Positions 7,037-7,127 of a DNA stretch of 7,127 nucleotides are shown one piece after another. Made by a program: the position numbers and the translations under genes. Under the pieces are notes generated by a model, which saw only the letters and a program-made list of their open reading frames with translations, ran no database searches and had not been told where the DNA came from. The stretch lies in contig JAOZRI010000070.1 of NCBI GenBank assembly GCA_029940235.1, positions 1 to 7,127 of the forward strand, written 5' to 3'. How positions within the stretch are numbered: position 1 is the first letter of the stretch; each line of letters starts with the position of its first letter. Origin of the DNA: Desulfobacula sp. Lineage in GTDB: Bacteria > Desulfobacterota > Desulfobacteria > Desulfobacterales > Desulfobacteraceae.

Positions 7037-7079
7037 AACACATTAAAATAGGAGCTGATAAATCAAATATGAAATTATA

Positions 7080-7127
7080 TTATTGTCCCCATTCAGTAAC
7101 CATTTTTTTCAGATTGGTACAATCAAA
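7080..7127 (-). CDS. Possible C-terminal end of an upstream gene (partial, cut by window edge)
   Basis: On the minus strand a frame is open from the window edge for 15 codons (FDCTNLKKMVTEWGQ) and ends at a TAA (7080-7082). It has the same orientation as the other genes and a plausible charged C-terminus. It is too short to identify. The complementary strand also has an open frame, starting at an ATG at 7069; the two overlap, so at most one is likely real. I prefer the minus-strand reading because of gene orientation and because the + strand ATG has its nearest AGGAG 14 nt away. Confidence 0.3.
   Translation of the reverse strand, partial: FDCTNLKKMVTEWGQ

Larger units (their letters stand above)
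7010..7039. promoter_or_regulatory. 30-bp near-perfect palindrome, candidate operator
   Basis: The core CTATAAAATATATTTTATAG (7015-7034) is a perfect 20-bp palindrome. After a single mismatch (7014/7035), the flanks GTTT (7010-7013) and AAAC (7036-7039) pair again, giving 14 of 15 complementary positions. It lies 34-63 bp upstream of the ATPase start codon and covers the likely -10 region. That is the arrangement expected of an operator for a dimeric repressor or an autoregulator. AT-rich DNA makes palindromes more likely by chance, but this length is unusual. No bound protein can be named. Confidence 0.5.

Noticed and set aside
1..7127. tRNA, rRNA, CRISPR array or riboswitch
   Set aside because: No tRNA cloverleaf, rRNA segment, regularly spaced short repeats or known riboswitch core was recognised in the non-coding stretches.

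Overview
The window is a moderately AT-rich stretch of bacterial DNA. All three complete genes lie on the minus strand, so transcription runs from high to low coordinates. The style of the large ATP-dependent LuxR regulators, the AAA ATPase and the palindromic intergenic repeat would fit a sulfate-reducing Desulfobacterota (Desulfobacter/Desulfobacula-like) genome. That placement is inference from protein style only; no marker gene is present.

Layout in transcription order. (a) 7127-7080: probably the last codons of an upstream minus-strand gene cut by the window edge; a competing + strand reading exists. (b) 7079-6977: a very AT-rich control region with a 30-bp near-perfect palindrome over an extended -10 promoter and a 14-bp exact direct repeat. 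(c) 6976-5789: a 395-aa AAA-family ATPase of the AAA_14 + DUF4143 type. (d) 5788-5550: an intergenic region filled mostly by a ~147-bp element that folds almost end to end into one hairpin with perfect 16-bp terminal inverted repeats, followed by a probable promoter. (e) 5549-2883 and (f) 2862-196: two tandem MalT/LAL-type regulators (P-loop STAND ATPase + TPR-like sensor + LuxR HTH). Each is exactly 888 aa, they are separated by 20 bp, and they are clearly paralogous. (g) 195-1: a short tail with no gene, G-tracts on the transcribed strand, and a decayed match to the end of the hairpin element.

How the genes work together. The two LAL regulators almost certainly share a transcript and arose by tandem duplication. 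Their ATPase and DNA-binding ends stayed similar while the central sensor region diverged, which suggests related DNA targets with different inputs or partners. Their target genes are not in the window. The ATPase gene looks like an independent unit: it has its own promoter/operator, is visibly AT-richer, and is separated from the regulators by the repeat element. The most unusual features are non-coding: the hairpin element, its possible second decayed copy at the far end, and the palindromic operator upstream of the ATPase.
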